The position numbers and the translations under genes were made by a program. This document shows, piece by piece, positions 19,267 through 27,948 of a stretch of 64,000 nucleotides of DNA. Source of the stretch: a virus; the IMG/VR virus record IMGVR_UViG_3300034037_000036, positions 1-64,000 of that record. One strand, given 5' to 3'. The notes under the pieces are model-generated. The model was given only the letters and a program-made list of their open reading frames with translations, did no database searches and had not been told where the DNA came from. Position 1 is the stretch's first letter, and every line of letters begins with the position of its first letter.

Positions 19267-21608
19267 AAATATCTGAAAATTCTAGGATTCGCATATATTG
19301 GGAGGACGATCCGTTCAAATATACTAAAGATAATAAGAATATTATTAAAGAAAGATTTTCAGAAAGGTATGGTATAAATAAAAAAAACATTGAAGTAGTA
19401 TTTCACCCCAAATTAAAAAACGTTAATGAAAAATCAAATAATTTATTAGATATTGGTAATACATTTTTTAAAAACACAAGAGATTTAAAATATCATCACG
19501 AACTTTTTAAGGAGTGTATAGAAAGAAATGTATTAGATGTTAATTTTGATGAAATTAAAAAAATAGATGAGAAGGTAAACTCATTATTAGATATTGATTT
19601 AGCAGAATCAAACATTTATAAGATAAATTGGATAGAGTTAAATGGGTTTTTATCATATGGTTATGATAATTTTTTAAACTTTAAAGATTTAAATGGTTTA
19701 ATTATAGTAAATTCAATACCTTCAAATCAAGGTGGTAAAACAACATTATGTATAGAATCTTTAAAATTTTTATTTTTTGGTAAAACTAATAAGGCTAATA
19801 ATACAACCCAAATATTTAATAAATTTATAAATGGTGAGGTGGCTTCAGTAAAGGGTTCATTTAATATAAATGGTGAAGAATATATTATTGAGAGATCATT
19901 AACAAGAACTAAAAATAAATCTGGTAGATTTAATAAAACAATAAAGAGTAAGGTTAATTTTTATAAAAAGGTTGGGGATGAGATTATAAATATGAATGAT
20001 GAAGATTCAATATCAACTAGTAATAAAATTAAGAATATAATTGGTAATGAAAATGATTTTGAATTTAGCATATTAACAACTTTAAGAAACATTGATGATT
20101 TTATTTCATTAGGTCCAACAGAGCTTACCAGAATAATAAATAAATATATTGGTCTTGATATAATTGAGAAGAAAGAACAAATTGCAAAAGATTTATTTAA
20201 TAAATTTAGTAAAAAATTAAATAAAAATTTATATTCAATAGATGATTTGAAAAAAGATATTGAAAATTTAAATAAAGATAAAACATCATTGGAAGATAAA
20301 AATAAAGAATTAAATGTTTTATTAGAAAAGAAAAGGTCGGAGTTAAAAGAATTGGAAAAGGAGAAAGAAGATTTAATATATAGCAAGAAACCAATTGATG
20401 ATGAAATAAAGGGATTAAATTTGGAAAATTTAAATAATGAATTAAAAACAATAATAAAAGAAGGAAAATCAGTTTCCTCAAAGATTAATAAATTAAAAGA
20501 AGAAATTGATACATTATCTGATATAGAATATGATGATAAAAAATATATAGAAACAGTAAATAATTTAATATCAATAAATGATGAAATCAGCACAATAAAC
20601 AACCTTATTTCATTAAAGAAATCAGATATAAAAACTTATTTGGAAGAACAAATATGTCCAAAATGTAAAAGACCATTAGATGGTATTGATAATACGGAAA
20701 AAATAAATAAATTAAATAATGAAATTGAAGATTTGAATAATAAATTATTGACATTAAATAATAAGAAAAAAGAAATTGAAAAAGAAAAAGATGAGCTTGA
20801 GGAATTAAAGAAAGAACATGATTATAAATCATCACTTGAAATTAAGTTGGATAAATATATTGTTGAAAAAGAGGGGTTGGAATTGAAATATAAGACAGTA
20901 AAAAATAAAATAAATAAGATAAAAGATTATAATAAAGTAATAGAACATAACATATCTATAGATTGTAAAATAGAATATGTTAAATCCCAAATACAAATAA
21001 AAAACAATGAGATTGAAAAACTTATAGGTGAAATTGAAGGAAACAAAGGTAAAATAGATAATATAAATGATAAAATAATTGACAATGAAGAATTAATTAA
21101 GATAATAAATAAAGAAATTGAGGATGAAAAAAATTTTAAGGATTATTTATTATTAGTGGGGAAAGGCGGTATTAAAAATTTGATATTAAAATCAATATTA
21201 CCAATTTTAAATTCTGAAATAAAAAGATTGTTAGATGATATTGTTGATTTTGATGTTGAATTGGTATTAAATAACAACAATTTAATTGATTTTATTTTAG
21301 TAAAAGGCGATAAAGAAATGCCTTTAAAATCTGGAAGTGGATTAGAATTATCTGTAAGTTCTGTAGCAATAAGGTCATTACTTGGAAGGATGTCATCATT
21401 ACCAAGACCAAATTTTATTGTATTTGATGAGGTATTTGGGTCAATTTCTGATGAAAATATTGAAAAAATAAGACCTTTATTTTATAAGATAAAAGACATG
21501 TATGAAAAAGTTTTTATAATAACCATGAGGGAAGAGGTTAAAAATTGGGCAGATACCACAATAACAGTAGTAAAAGAAAATAATATATCTAAATTAAAAA
21601 TAAAGTAA
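19248..21608 (+). CDS. 46: recombination ATPase subunit gp46 (Rad50/SbcC-like)
   Basis: A 786-aa SMC-type ATPase, longer than T4 gp46 (560 aa). The Walker A is SNQGGKTT around G162-K164-T165. The residue at the usual first glycine is a proline (P-S-N-Q-G-G-K-T), a departure from GxxxxGK. Two long coiled-coil arms (~320-465 and ~485-640) flank the zinc hook CPKC at C470 and C473. The signature-like LKSGSGLELSVSSVAIRSLL precedes Walker B NFIVFDEVFGS with D727-E728. An N-terminal ~130-residue extension precedes the ATPase fold. It pairs with gp47 just upstream. Confidence 0.9.
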   Translation: MEKEKIKISENSRIRIYWEDDPFKYTKDNKNIIKERFSERYGINKKNIEVVFHPKLKNVNEKSNNLLDIGNTFFKNTRDLKYHHELFKECIERNVLDVNFDEIKKIDEKVNSLLDIDLAESNIYKINWIELNGFLSYGYDNFLNFKDLNGLIIVNSIPSNQGGKTTLCIESLKFLFFGKTNKANNTTQIFNKFINGEVASVKGSFNINGEEYIIERSLTRTKNKSGRFNKTIKSKVNFYKKVGDEIINMNDEDSISTSNKIKNIIGNENDFEFSILTTLRNIDDFISLGPTELTRIINKYIGLDIIEKKEQIAKDLFNKFSKKLNKNLYSIDDLKKDIENLNKDKTSLEDKNKELNVLLEKKRSELKELEKEKEDLIYSKKPIDDEIKGLNLENLNNELKTIIKEGKSVSSKINKLKEEIDTLSDIEYDDKKYIETVNNLISINDEISTINNLISLKKSDIKTYLEEQICPKCKRPLDGIDNTEKINKLNNEIEDLNNKLLTLNNKKKEIEKEKDELEELKKEHDYKSSLEIKLDKYIVEKEGLELKYKTVKNKINKIKDYNKVIEHNISIDCKIEYVKSQIQIKNNEIEKLIGEIEGNKGKIDNINDKIIDNEELIKIINKEIEDEKNFKDYLLLVGKGGIKNLILKSILPILNSEIKRLLDDIVDFDVELVLNNNNLIDFILVKGDKEMPLKSGSGLELSVSSVAIRSLLGRMSSLPRPNFIVFDEVFGSISDENIEKIRPLFYKIKDMYEKVFIITMREEVKNWADTTITVVKENNISKLKIK

Positions 21609-21609
21609 T

Positions 21610-22152
21610 ATGGATAATTTATCAATGTTTACTTACCTTATAATATTTTTTGGTGAGTTGGAAGATGAAAAAATTGAATATCTAAATTCAATAAATAATA
21701 TGAGTAATGGAAATTTTTGTATGAAATACAAAGGCAAAACATTTTATGTAATGCATACAAACCATTATATATTTGAGATGAAAGAATTGTTGGAAAGAAA
21801 GATTAGTTTGGAACATGTCATAAATATGTTTGAAGATATAGGATTTTCTTGGAAATTTAATGATGATAAAATAAATAAATTTTTAGATGAAAATATATTA
21901 AAGATTAAATATATAATTGAAAATATGAAAAATAGTTTTTTTATTCCAAGCCCATTTAACAAAATGTCTAAAACAGATCAGGCAATTTATAAAAAAAGAG
22001 AATTAAATTTAGATGATGTAAAAGATTTATCAATAGATGAAATAAACAATATGATAAATAAATATTTGGATTTTGGTATAAATAAATTAGATGATGTGGA
22101 CAAGAGGAATTTAGAGTTATTAACAAATTTGTTAAATGAAAGAAAAAAATAA
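21610..22152 (+). CDS. unknown protein downstream of gp46
   Basis: A 180-aa protein coupled to gp46 by TAATATG. It is mostly helical by composition, with a C-terminal LSIDEINNMINKYLDFGINK helix pair. An SPFNKMSKTDQAIYKKRELN segment in the middle is basic. No family is recognised. Position between gp46 and a sigma factor gives no firm functional hint. Confidence 0.6.
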   Translation: MDNLSMFTYLIIFFGELEDEKIEYLNSINNMSNGNFCMKYKGKTFYVMHTNHYIFEMKELLERKISLEHVINMFEDIGFSWKFNDDKINKFLDENILKIKYIIENMKNSFFIPSPFNKMSKTDQAIYKKRELNLDDVKDLSIDEINNMINKYLDFGINKLDDVDKRNLELLTNLLNERKK

Positions 22153-22176
22153 TAATATGTTAAAATCGTTATTTAA

Positions 22177-22905
22177 ATGGGTAATCAATGGAACAATGAA
22201 TTTTCAGAAGAGAATGTTTTGAGATATTTTAAAGATGTTAAAGAAAGCGAAACAGATTATAATGAAGAAATTGAACTTTTTAAGAAAATAAAAAAAGGTG
22301 ATAAGAAATCACGTGATTTAGTATTAAAGAAACATTTAAGATTTGTAATAAAAGTAGCTAAAACATATAAAGGTTGTGGTTTACCAATTCAGGATATTAT
22401 TGGATTTGGGAATTTAGGTTTAGTTAAAGCCATAGATACTTTTGATATAAATAAAAATTGTAGCTTTTTAAGACATGCTTATTTTAGCATAAAAGGTGAA
22501 ATATTGAATAATTTAAGACAACATTCAAATATAATCAGAATACCAACATCTACAATGAGGAAAAATAAAGATAATAAAAAAATATATTCATATGAATATG
22601 ATTTAGTAAAATTATATAATGTTTTGTATAGTGATTCTGATGGTAATTATAAATCAGCAGATTATGATATATTATTATATGAAAAAGACTTTTTTTATAA
22701 TAAATTAATTGAAAAAATTGAATTATTATCAGATGAAGAAAAAGATATAATAAAGAAAAGTTATGGTATTAAATGTAAAAAAGTTGGATTAAACGATTTA
22801 TGTAAAGAATATGGGACACATAGACCAAAAATTGTTGAAATAAGAAAAAATGGTCTTAGAAAATTAAGGTATTTTCTTGCAGATGATATTAAAGAATATA
22901 TTTAA
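22177..22905 (+). CDS. sigma-70 family factor, first copy
   Basis: A 242-aa sigma-70 type protein. Region 2 is clear: VLKKHLRFVIKVAKTYKG, then LPIQDIIGFGNLGLVKAIDT and FLRHAYFSIKGEILNNLRQ, the -10 recognition and melting helices. A region 4-like helix-turn-helix is at the C-terminus (VGLNDLCKEYGTHRPKIVEI, then RKNGLRKLRYFL). Region 1.1 is absent and region 3 is short. It would direct host RNA polymerase to phage promoters. The ATG lies inside TTATTTAAATGGGTAATC, which resembles the candidate phage promoter motif. The stop codon lies inside another copy that serves the next gene. Confidence 0.85.
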   Translation: MGNQWNNEFSEENVLRYFKDVKESETDYNEEIELFKKIKKGDKKSRDLVLKKHLRFVIKVAKTYKGCGLPIQDIIGFGNLGLVKAIDTFDINKNCSFLRHAYFSIKGEILNNLRQHSNIIRIPTSTMRKNKDNKKIYSYEYDLVKLYNVLYSDSDGNYKSADYDILLYEKDFFYNKLIEKIELLSDEEKDIIKKSYGIKCKKVGLNDLCKEYGTHRPKIVEIRKNGLRKLRYFLADDIKEYI

Positions 22906-22920
22906 TATTGAGAGGTAATA
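22899..22920 (+). promoter_or_regulatory. candidate phage promoter motif, copy 4
   Basis: TATTTAATATTGAGAGG followed by TAATA, overlapping the stop codon of the sigma gene and 46 bases before the ATG at 22945. Confidence 0.5.
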
Positions 22921-22944
22921 TAATTAAATATAAAAATAATTAAA

Positions 22945-23967
22945 ATGAATAAAAGATTTATCGGTTATATAACTATAATTTTTGCTATAATTTTATCATC
23001 TAGTGCAGCATATATTTCTATTATTGGTTGGGGTAAATTATTTTCTGGAAATTCTGTATTGGTTATGATTGTTATGGGAGTATTAGAAGCAAGTAAAATA
23101 ATAGTATCATTATATTTACATAAAGTTTTTAATAGTGTAAATAAAATAACATTTAGTAGTATTTTAAAATCAATATTTTCTATTGAATCTTATTTAATAA
23201 TTGGTGTAATAGTTACGATGTTCTTAACATCTATTGGTATATACGGATTTTTAAGTTCATCATATAAACAAAGTTTTAATGGGTTAACCAAACATGAGGG
23301 AAGAATAAAGATAATTGAAAATAAGATAAAATTTTTTAATGATAATAAAAAGGATATTGAAGATTTAATTGAATATAAAAAGAAACGAATTGACCAATTG
23401 GTTTCAATAAGAGTTCAGCAGGAAGCAAGGTTGGATTCGTTAATTAAAAATAACCATTGGTATAATGTAAAAAAAACACGTGAAGATATAAACAATGCTA
23501 ATAATGAGATAAAAAATTTAAATGTAGAAATTGGTAATCTAAATAATAATTTATTAAGTTTACAGGATTCAATAAATAGATATAATGAAAAGAAAATTGA
23601 TATTGAAACATCAACAAATGAAACATATGAAATTGGTCCAATATTATATATGGCAAAATTATTAAATAAAGATTTAGATGATATTGTTAATTATGTTATA
23701 TTTTTAATAATATTTATTTTTGATCCAATGGCAATTTCTTTATTGATTGTATCAGATAAAATATTGAGTGAGAAAGTTGTAAATGTGAATAAAGTTGAAC
23801 CTAAAGTATTCAATTATCAAAAAAAAGAGGAAAATAATAATATAACCAATGATAACAGAGGATTTAGCACTAATATACCCAACCCTAAAAAAGTTGTTGA
23901 GAGAAAGTTAGGTACTAATAAAAAAATAGTTGATGACAATACTATAATCTTTAAGAAAAAAAGATAG
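22945..23967 (+). CDS. multi-pass membrane protein with long coiled coil
   Basis: A 340-aa protein. Three hydrophobic segments are at the N-terminus (~7-29, ~34-58, ~78-105). A coiled coil follows (~115-215, with IKNLNVEIGNLNNNLLSLQD). A fourth segment (~248-272, YVIFLIIFIFDPMAISLLIV) precedes a polar, lysine/asparagine-rich tail. The charged coiled coil between membrane anchors suggests a large periplasmic or cytoplasmic loop. The FDPMA motif in the last segment is familiar from membrane proteins of other large phages, but I cannot name a function. It is probably in the inner membrane. A candidate promoter is directly upstream. Confidence 0.65.
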   Translation: MNKRFIGYITIIFAIILSSSAAYISIIGWGKLFSGNSVLVMIVMGVLEASKIIVSLYLHKVFNSVNKITFSSILKSIFSIESYLIIGVIVTMFLTSIGIYGFLSSSYKQSFNGLTKHEGRIKIIENKIKFFNDNKKDIEDLIEYKKKRIDQLVSIRVQQEARLDSLIKNNHWYNVKKTREDINNANNEIKNLNVEIGNLNNNLLSLQDSINRYNEKKIDIETSTNETYEIGPILYMAKLLNKDLDDIVNYVIFLIIFIFDPMAISLLIVSDKILSEKVVNVNKVEPKVFNYQKKEENNNITNDNRGFSTNIPNPKKVVERKLGTNKKIVDDNTIIFKKKR

Positions 23968-24008
23968 TTAAAAACCATATAATCTGTATTTAATTTAATA
24001 TTAGCCAC

Positions 24009-24026
24009 TATTTATATAGTGGATAA
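24009..24026 (+). promoter_or_regulatory. candidate phage promoter motif, copy 5, inside a dyad
   Basis: TATTTATATAGTGGATAA, 72 bases before the ATG at 24081. The TATTTA core forms the loop and right arm of an inverted repeat CCACTAT / ATAGTGG (24005-24022), so this copy could also be an operator. Confidence 0.5.
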
Positions 24027-24029
24027 ACT

Positions 24030-24057
24030 ATGGGAATTTAATATAATTCCCATTTTA
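24030..24057 (+). terminator. hairpin downstream of promoter-like dyad
   Basis: ATGGGAATT / AATTCCCAT stem with a six-base loop followed by TTTA. It lies between the candidate promoter and the gene at 24081. It may be a weak terminator or attenuator, or it may stabilise the 5' end of the transcript. Confidence 0.4.
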
Positions 24058-24080
24058 ATATTATTTTAAAATTATTATTT

Positions 24081-24461
24081 ATGGACGAAAGAGAATATAG
24101 TGTTAAAATATTGAATTTATTTAGAAATAAAAAGATTATCACAGAAGAGGTTGAGACTAATATAAATATTGATGAAGTTAAAGAAGAGGAAAAAAGATTA
24201 CGTAATTTTATAGATTCATCAATAAAGATAATTAGTTTCAATGTATATAAAGATGTTAATAATGTTGTAATGTATTGTCAAGCAATTGGAATGGAGGGTA
24301 TTGAATTTCAATTTACATTAGAAGATAGTAATGGTGTTTATATAACATTAAATAATGCAAATTTGACAGAGGATTTATTAAACAAATTGGGTAAATTATA
24401 TAGGTTTTATAAACAATGGAGAGATAGGTGGTTTGAATATTTAAATGAAACAAATGTATGA
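24081..24461 (+). CDS. unknown protein
   Basis: A 126-aa protein with an acidic, lysine-rich N-terminus and a small alpha/beta domain (VVMYCQAIGMEGIEFQFTLE). It ends in an aromatic helix (YRFYKQWRDRWFEYLNE). No signal peptide or membrane segment. Its stop overlaps the next start (ATGA), so it is coupled to the spanin-like gene at 24458. No family is recognised. Confidence 0.6.
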   Translation: MDEREYSVKILNLFRNKKIITEEVETNINIDEVKEEEKRLRNFIDSSIKIISFNVYKDVNNVVMYCQAIGMEGIEFQFTLEDSNGVYITLNNANLTEDLLNKLGKLYRFYKQWRDRWFEYLNETNV

Positions 24462-25201
24462 TTACTAAATTAAAAAACATATCAATAATTGTTTTGGTTA
24501 TAATAATCATTTTATTATTGTGGAATAATAATAAGATAAAAAATGATATATCATTATATAAAAACAATATTGAATATCTTAAAGATTCTTTAAGATATGA
24601 ACATGAATATAATGATAGATTGGTAGCATCACATAGAGCTTTGGTTATTGAAAGAAAAAACCTTAAAGAGATTAATAAAAAATTAGATGAAGAAATAAAA
24701 AAAGTAAAAGGAAAAGTAATTGAAGTTATTAAAACAAAAAGCGTTATTGTTCATGATACGGTTGAAGTTGTAACCAATTATACTGTTTACAACACAAATG
24801 GAATATATAATTTAAAACTCAATTGGGAATATGATACTTCATTTACATCAGAAGATTGGTATGTAATATCTGGTTATAATGATGTGAAGTTAGATAGTTC
24901 AATGGGAGTTTTGGATGTTAAAACTGTTATAACAAAACATGATATTGGATTTTCATTAATTACTGGATTGCGTGAAAAGGATAAAAAAGTTGAAATTTTT
25001 GTTACCAGCAATTATCCAGGATTAAAACCAACAAGCATTGATGGTGCGATAATAGATCCCAAAAAACACCCAATTTTTAAGAAATATTCAAAAAAGAAAA
25101 AGATTGGTATTGGTCCTTATGTTGGGATTGGTATTAATGGGGTAGGAAAACTATCTCCGCAAATTGGTGTTGGTTTACAATATAATTTAATAAAATTTTA
25201 A
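24458..25201 (+). CDS. inner-membrane-anchored coiled-coil protein with C-terminal beta strands (spanin candidate)
   Basis: A 247-aa protein. It has one N-terminal transmembrane helix (IIVLVIIIILLLWNN, ~9-23) and a periplasmic coiled coil (~25-90, RKNLKEINKKLDEEIKKVKG). A beta-rich domain ends IGPYVGIGINGVGKLSPQIG and QYNLIKF. The last strand alternates polar and hydrophobic residues and ends in phenylalanine, as in outer-membrane beta proteins. An inner-membrane anchor, coiled coil and outer-membrane-like end is what a one-piece spanin needs to bridge the two membranes at lysis. This is inference; a structural or receptor-blocking role is also possible. Confidence 0.55.
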   Translation: MITKLKNISIIVLVIIIILLLWNNNKIKNDISLYKNNIEYLKDSLRYEHEYNDRLVASHRALVIERKNLKEINKKLDEEIKKVKGKVIEVIKTKSVIVHDTVEVVTNYTVYNTNGIYNLKLNWEYDTSFTSEDWYVISGYNDVKLDSSMGVLDVKTVITKHDIGFSLITGLREKDKKVEIFVTSNYPGLKPTSIDGAIIDPKKHPIFKKYSKKKKIGIGPYVGIGINGVGKLSPQIGVGLQYNLIKF

Positions 25202-25211
25202 TATTTATATT

Positions 25212-25406
25212 ATGACAAAAAAAGAATTTAAAGAGTTTTTGAAATCTGATGAATTTAAGAAATTGGTAAAGAAGGAAATTTTGGATGGCTTAAAGAACGA
25301 CAATAGAGTAAGGCAGGAAGTTTATGAGATTTCAAAAGACGTTTTAATTAAATTATATAAAGCATTTTGGGTAAAAAGAAATTTTTGGACTAATTATATT
25401 AAATAA
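25212..25406 (+). CDS. small helical protein, unknown
   Basis: A 64-aa protein, basic and helical: KKEFKEFLKSDEFKKLVKKE, then VYEISKDVLIKLYKAFWVKR and NFWTNYIK. The C-terminal ISKDVLxxLYKAFWxKRxFW pattern is one I associate with short proteins of other T4-type phages of this kind, without a known function. It starts ten bases after the spanin candidate and is followed closely by a putative virion protein. Confidence 0.6.
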   Translation: MTKKEFKEFLKSDEFKKLVKKEILDGLKNDNRVRQEVYEISKDVLIKLYKAFWVKRNFWTNYIK

Positions 25407-25417
25407 TATTGAGAAAA

Positions 25418-26503
25418 ATGAAATTGATAATAACTGAAAATCAGGTAAAATATTTAATTAAGAAAATACATAAGAAGAGTGATAAGATTGATAATGAAGA
25501 AAACGATTCAAAGTCATTTAATTTTTTTGTAAATAAAACTCTAAATTTTATAAATAAACTATTATTTGATCCTAATTTAACTATAAGTGATAAATATATA
25601 AATGATTTGTCAATAAATTCTGATGATTTTATCAGATTATTGTTTCATGTTGGTATATTAAAAAAGGATGATAAAAGAATAATTGTAGATAAATCAAATT
25701 TAAGAGACAAATTAAAGGATTTATATAATATAATGCTATCACCAGCATTGGCTACTGAAAATACAACTACAGCCTCTAGCGGAGCTTATGTTGGTCCAAT
25801 GATTATCACACCAATAAAAAGAGATTTTAACTTATTTAGTCCTTTATTTGAAGATGTGGATATTGAATTATTGGATGAAAGTTTATTATATGAAATATCT
25901 TCAACAATTTTACCTAAAAATGAGAAAAAAGAAGATGTTTCTTATTTATTGGATAGTTTAAAATATAAATGTTTTGCATTACCAAAATTTGGTTCTTATT
26001 GTATAAACAAAGCATATAAAGTTATAAATGGTGATAAAACTATATTTGAAATACCTTTAATGTCAGATGATGATAATTCTGAAAAAATAGAATTATTATA
26101 CACTAAAACTGGAGATAATAAGGGAGATTTATTTGTTTATTTTGTTGATTATGGAATAATTAAAGATGCGTTTTTATTATTTCCAAAAGAATTTAGAGTA
26201 TTATTGTTAAAAGAAATTATAGAAAGATTGGAAGAAGGTAATAAATTAATTGATGAGAATACTGACACTTCATCTGTTGGTTATTATGCAACACCTGGTT
26301 TTTTGGGTAGCGATTTTTTTGGAAATAAAAATGGTAAAGGTATTGTAAATAAAGGCATAACACATAAAAAACCATTTTTTGCAGGTGGTAAATTTGTTAA
26401 ATTTGATGATTGTGTAAGACCCAATAATAATAAAGAAGCACAAAATGGAGGCTGTTCTCAAGGTGCAGCTGATAAAGTTGTTAAATTAGTAGATAAATTA
26501 TAA
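25418..26503 (+). CDS. putative virion protein with helical N-terminal tag
   Basis: A 361-aa protein from ATG 25418; a TTG three codons upstream is in frame. The N-terminus (MKLIITENQVKYLIKKI) belongs to a class of short leading helices found on several proteins here. The middle carries TENTTTASSGAYVGPMI, a low-complexity Thr/Ser/Gly segment like those of structural proteins in marine T4-type phages. The C-terminus has PFFAGGKFVKFDDCVRPNNN and QNGGCSQGAADKVVKL. I suspect a head-internal or core protein that could be cut by the prohead protease; this is a guess from pattern. Confidence 0.55.
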   Translation: MKLIITENQVKYLIKKIHKKSDKIDNEENDSKSFNFFVNKTLNFINKLLFDPNLTISDKYINDLSINSDDFIRLLFHVGILKKDDKRIIVDKSNLRDKLKDLYNIMLSPALATENTTTASSGAYVGPMIITPIKRDFNLFSPLFEDVDIELLDESLLYEISSTILPKNEKKEDVSYLLDSLKYKCFALPKFGSYCINKAYKVINGDKTIFEIPLMSDDDNSEKIELLYTKTGDNKGDLFVYFVDYGIIKDAFLLFPKEFRVLLLKEIIERLEEGNKLIDENTDTSSVGYYATPGFLGSDFFGNKNGKGIVNKGITHKKPFFAGGKFVKFDDCVRPNNNKEAQNGGCSQGAADKVVKLVDKL

Positions 26504-26523
26504 CATTAAAAAATTATATAATT

Positions 26524-27615
26524 ATGGATTTAAAGAAAATTATAAAAGAAGAAGTTCATATAGCAATGGGAACTATAAAAAATATCCTAAATAAGGATAA
26601 AGAATTTAATGAAGATTATTATGAAAATGTTGGAAAAAAGTTTGAAGAATATTATAAAGATTTAAAGGATGATTCTAAAGAATTGGATAATAAATATGAA
26701 ATGACTGATGAGGAAAAAGAAATTCATGATTTGTATGAGATAAGAAATGGTCTTGAAATGATTGAATATGATAATGAACCATCAGAAAAATTTAAAGAAA
26801 GGGCAAAAGAAGCGATTGTAGGAAGTTCAAAAATGGGAAATCCAAAAGAAACTGGTGGTAAAGGTTTCAAACCATCAAGTGTTGATGAGAATGAAAAAAT
26901 TTTTAAGGATGCATTAAAAAGCAAGAAAAAAAGAGATGAGGCGAAATTAAATTATATTAGTATGGGAGATGATATTGAAATGATAAACGGTGGAAAGGGA
27001 AGGAAAAATAAAAGAAAATTGGCATTTGAAAGCGAAGAATATGAAGAAAAACTTAAAGGTGGATATGCTGATAATATGACACCAGAAGATATTGCAGAAA
27101 AACATGGTGTTGATGTTGATAAAATATATAAACAACTTGAAAAGGGAATTAAGATTGAAATGGAACATACCAACAGTAAAGATGTGGCAAGAGAAATTGC
27201 TTTGGATCATTTGTTTGAAAACCCAGATTATTATGATGATTTAGAAAGAATAGAAAATGAAGAAGAAACTGAAGAAATTGTTGTTGAAAATAAAAATGTT
27301 TTTTATTCAAAAGAAAAATTTAATAGTTTTGAAGATGCTTTAAATTTAATTACTGAAGATAAAAAAGTTGATGGTAATAAAGTAGTTGTTACTGATGGGA
27401 ATGAAAAATATGAAATTTTATTTAAAGATGGTGAACCAATTGTTGAAAATTATGAAAATAAAAAAATGTTAGAAGAAAGTATAAACAAAATAAATAAGTT
27501 ATATAATTTTGATCAATTCAAAGAGTTTGCAGGCTTAAATGGAAATGAAAGAAAATCTGAAGATGATAAATTTTCTGATATATTGAAAAAAATGAAAAAC
27601 CTTGCTGAAAAATAA
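26524..27615 (+). CDS. virion-associated protein with DUF5661-like segment
   Basis: A 363-aa, very charged protein starting MDLKKIIKEEV, again the short helical leader. Residues ~176-240 (LKGGYADNMTPEDIAEKHGV, then LEKGIKIEMEHTNS and AREIALDHLFENPDYYDDLE) match my memory of the DUF5661 family, small helical domains common in phage genomes. The second half has an EDALNLITEDKKVDGNKVVV and EKYEILFKDGEPIVE beta-hairpin domain and a helical end. The function is unknown. It forms one unit with 25418 and ends at a good terminator. Confidence 0.6.
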   Translation: MDLKKIIKEEVHIAMGTIKNILNKDKEFNEDYYENVGKKFEEYYKDLKDDSKELDNKYEMTDEEKEIHDLYEIRNGLEMIEYDNEPSEKFKERAKEAIVGSSKMGNPKETGGKGFKPSSVDENEKIFKDALKSKKKRDEAKLNYISMGDDIEMINGGKGRKNKRKLAFESEEYEEKLKGGYADNMTPEDIAEKHGVDVDKIYKQLEKGIKIEMEHTNSKDVAREIALDHLFENPDYYDDLERIENEEETEEIVVENKNVFYSKEKFNSFEDALNLITEDKKVDGNKVVVTDGNEKYEILFKDGEPIVENYENKKMLEESINKINKLYNFDQFKEFAGLNGNERKSEDDKFSDILKKMKNLAEK

Positions 27616-27635
27616 TAATATTTAAATCTAATTTG

Positions 27636-27671
27636 AAAAATCCCACAATATGAATTTGTGGGATTTTTTTA
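27636..27671 (+). terminator. intrinsic terminator
   Basis: TCCCACAA / TTGTGGGA stem with a seven-base loop, flanked by A and T runs. It ends the 25418-27615 unit just before a host-type promoter box. Confidence 0.8.
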
Positions 27672-27692
27672 TTTTTGTTTTATTTTTTTTGG

Positions 27693-27700
27693 TAATTTTG
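27693..27700 (+). promoter_or_regulatory. host-type -7 box TAATTTTG
   Basis: TAATTTTG followed by CA, a match to the Bacteroidota -7 consensus TAnnTTTG. It lies only 12 bases before the ATG at 27712, so the leader would be very short. A TTTG at 27674-27677 is a possible but close -33 box. Confidence 0.5.
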
Positions 27701-27711
27701 CAATTAAAAAT

Positions 27712-27948
27712 ATGAATAAAGAATTGGAAATATTAAAAAAAACTGTTCTTTTAGAAATTGAAAAAATAGAAGTAGAAATAAATAATATTTTACATAACGA
27801 ATCATTAAATATTGATGATAAAATTGATCAATTAAAAAATTTAATTGAAACATTTACAATAAAAGAATTATCTTTAACATTAATAAATAACATTATCAAT
27901 AATACAACAAAAAAACAAAACGAAAATGGAAAAATTGATGAGACTTAA
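27712..27948 (+). CDS. small helical protein, unknown
   Basis: A 78-aa protein from ATG 27712. An upstream in-frame start lies inside the terminator and is unlikely. It is entirely helical with an amphipathic pattern (LEKTVLLEIEKIEVEIN-like periodicity). It overlaps the histone H1-like gene by 23 bases, so the two are probably expressed together from the host-type promoter. The family is not recognised. Confidence 0.6.
   Translation: MNKELEILKKTVLLEIEKIEVEINNILHNESLNIDDKIDQLKNLIETFTIKELSLTLINNIINNTTKKQNENGKIDET

Noticed and set aside
19961-20602. Antisense 213-aa reading frame in gp46
   Set aside because: It mirrors the Lys/Glu/Asn-rich coiled coil of gp46; the Ser/Phe/Leu-rich product is an artefact.
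27658-27711. Upstream extension of the 78-aa gene (18 more residues)
   Set aside because: The extension would start inside the terminator stem and upstream of the TAATTTTG box. ATG 27712 fits better.
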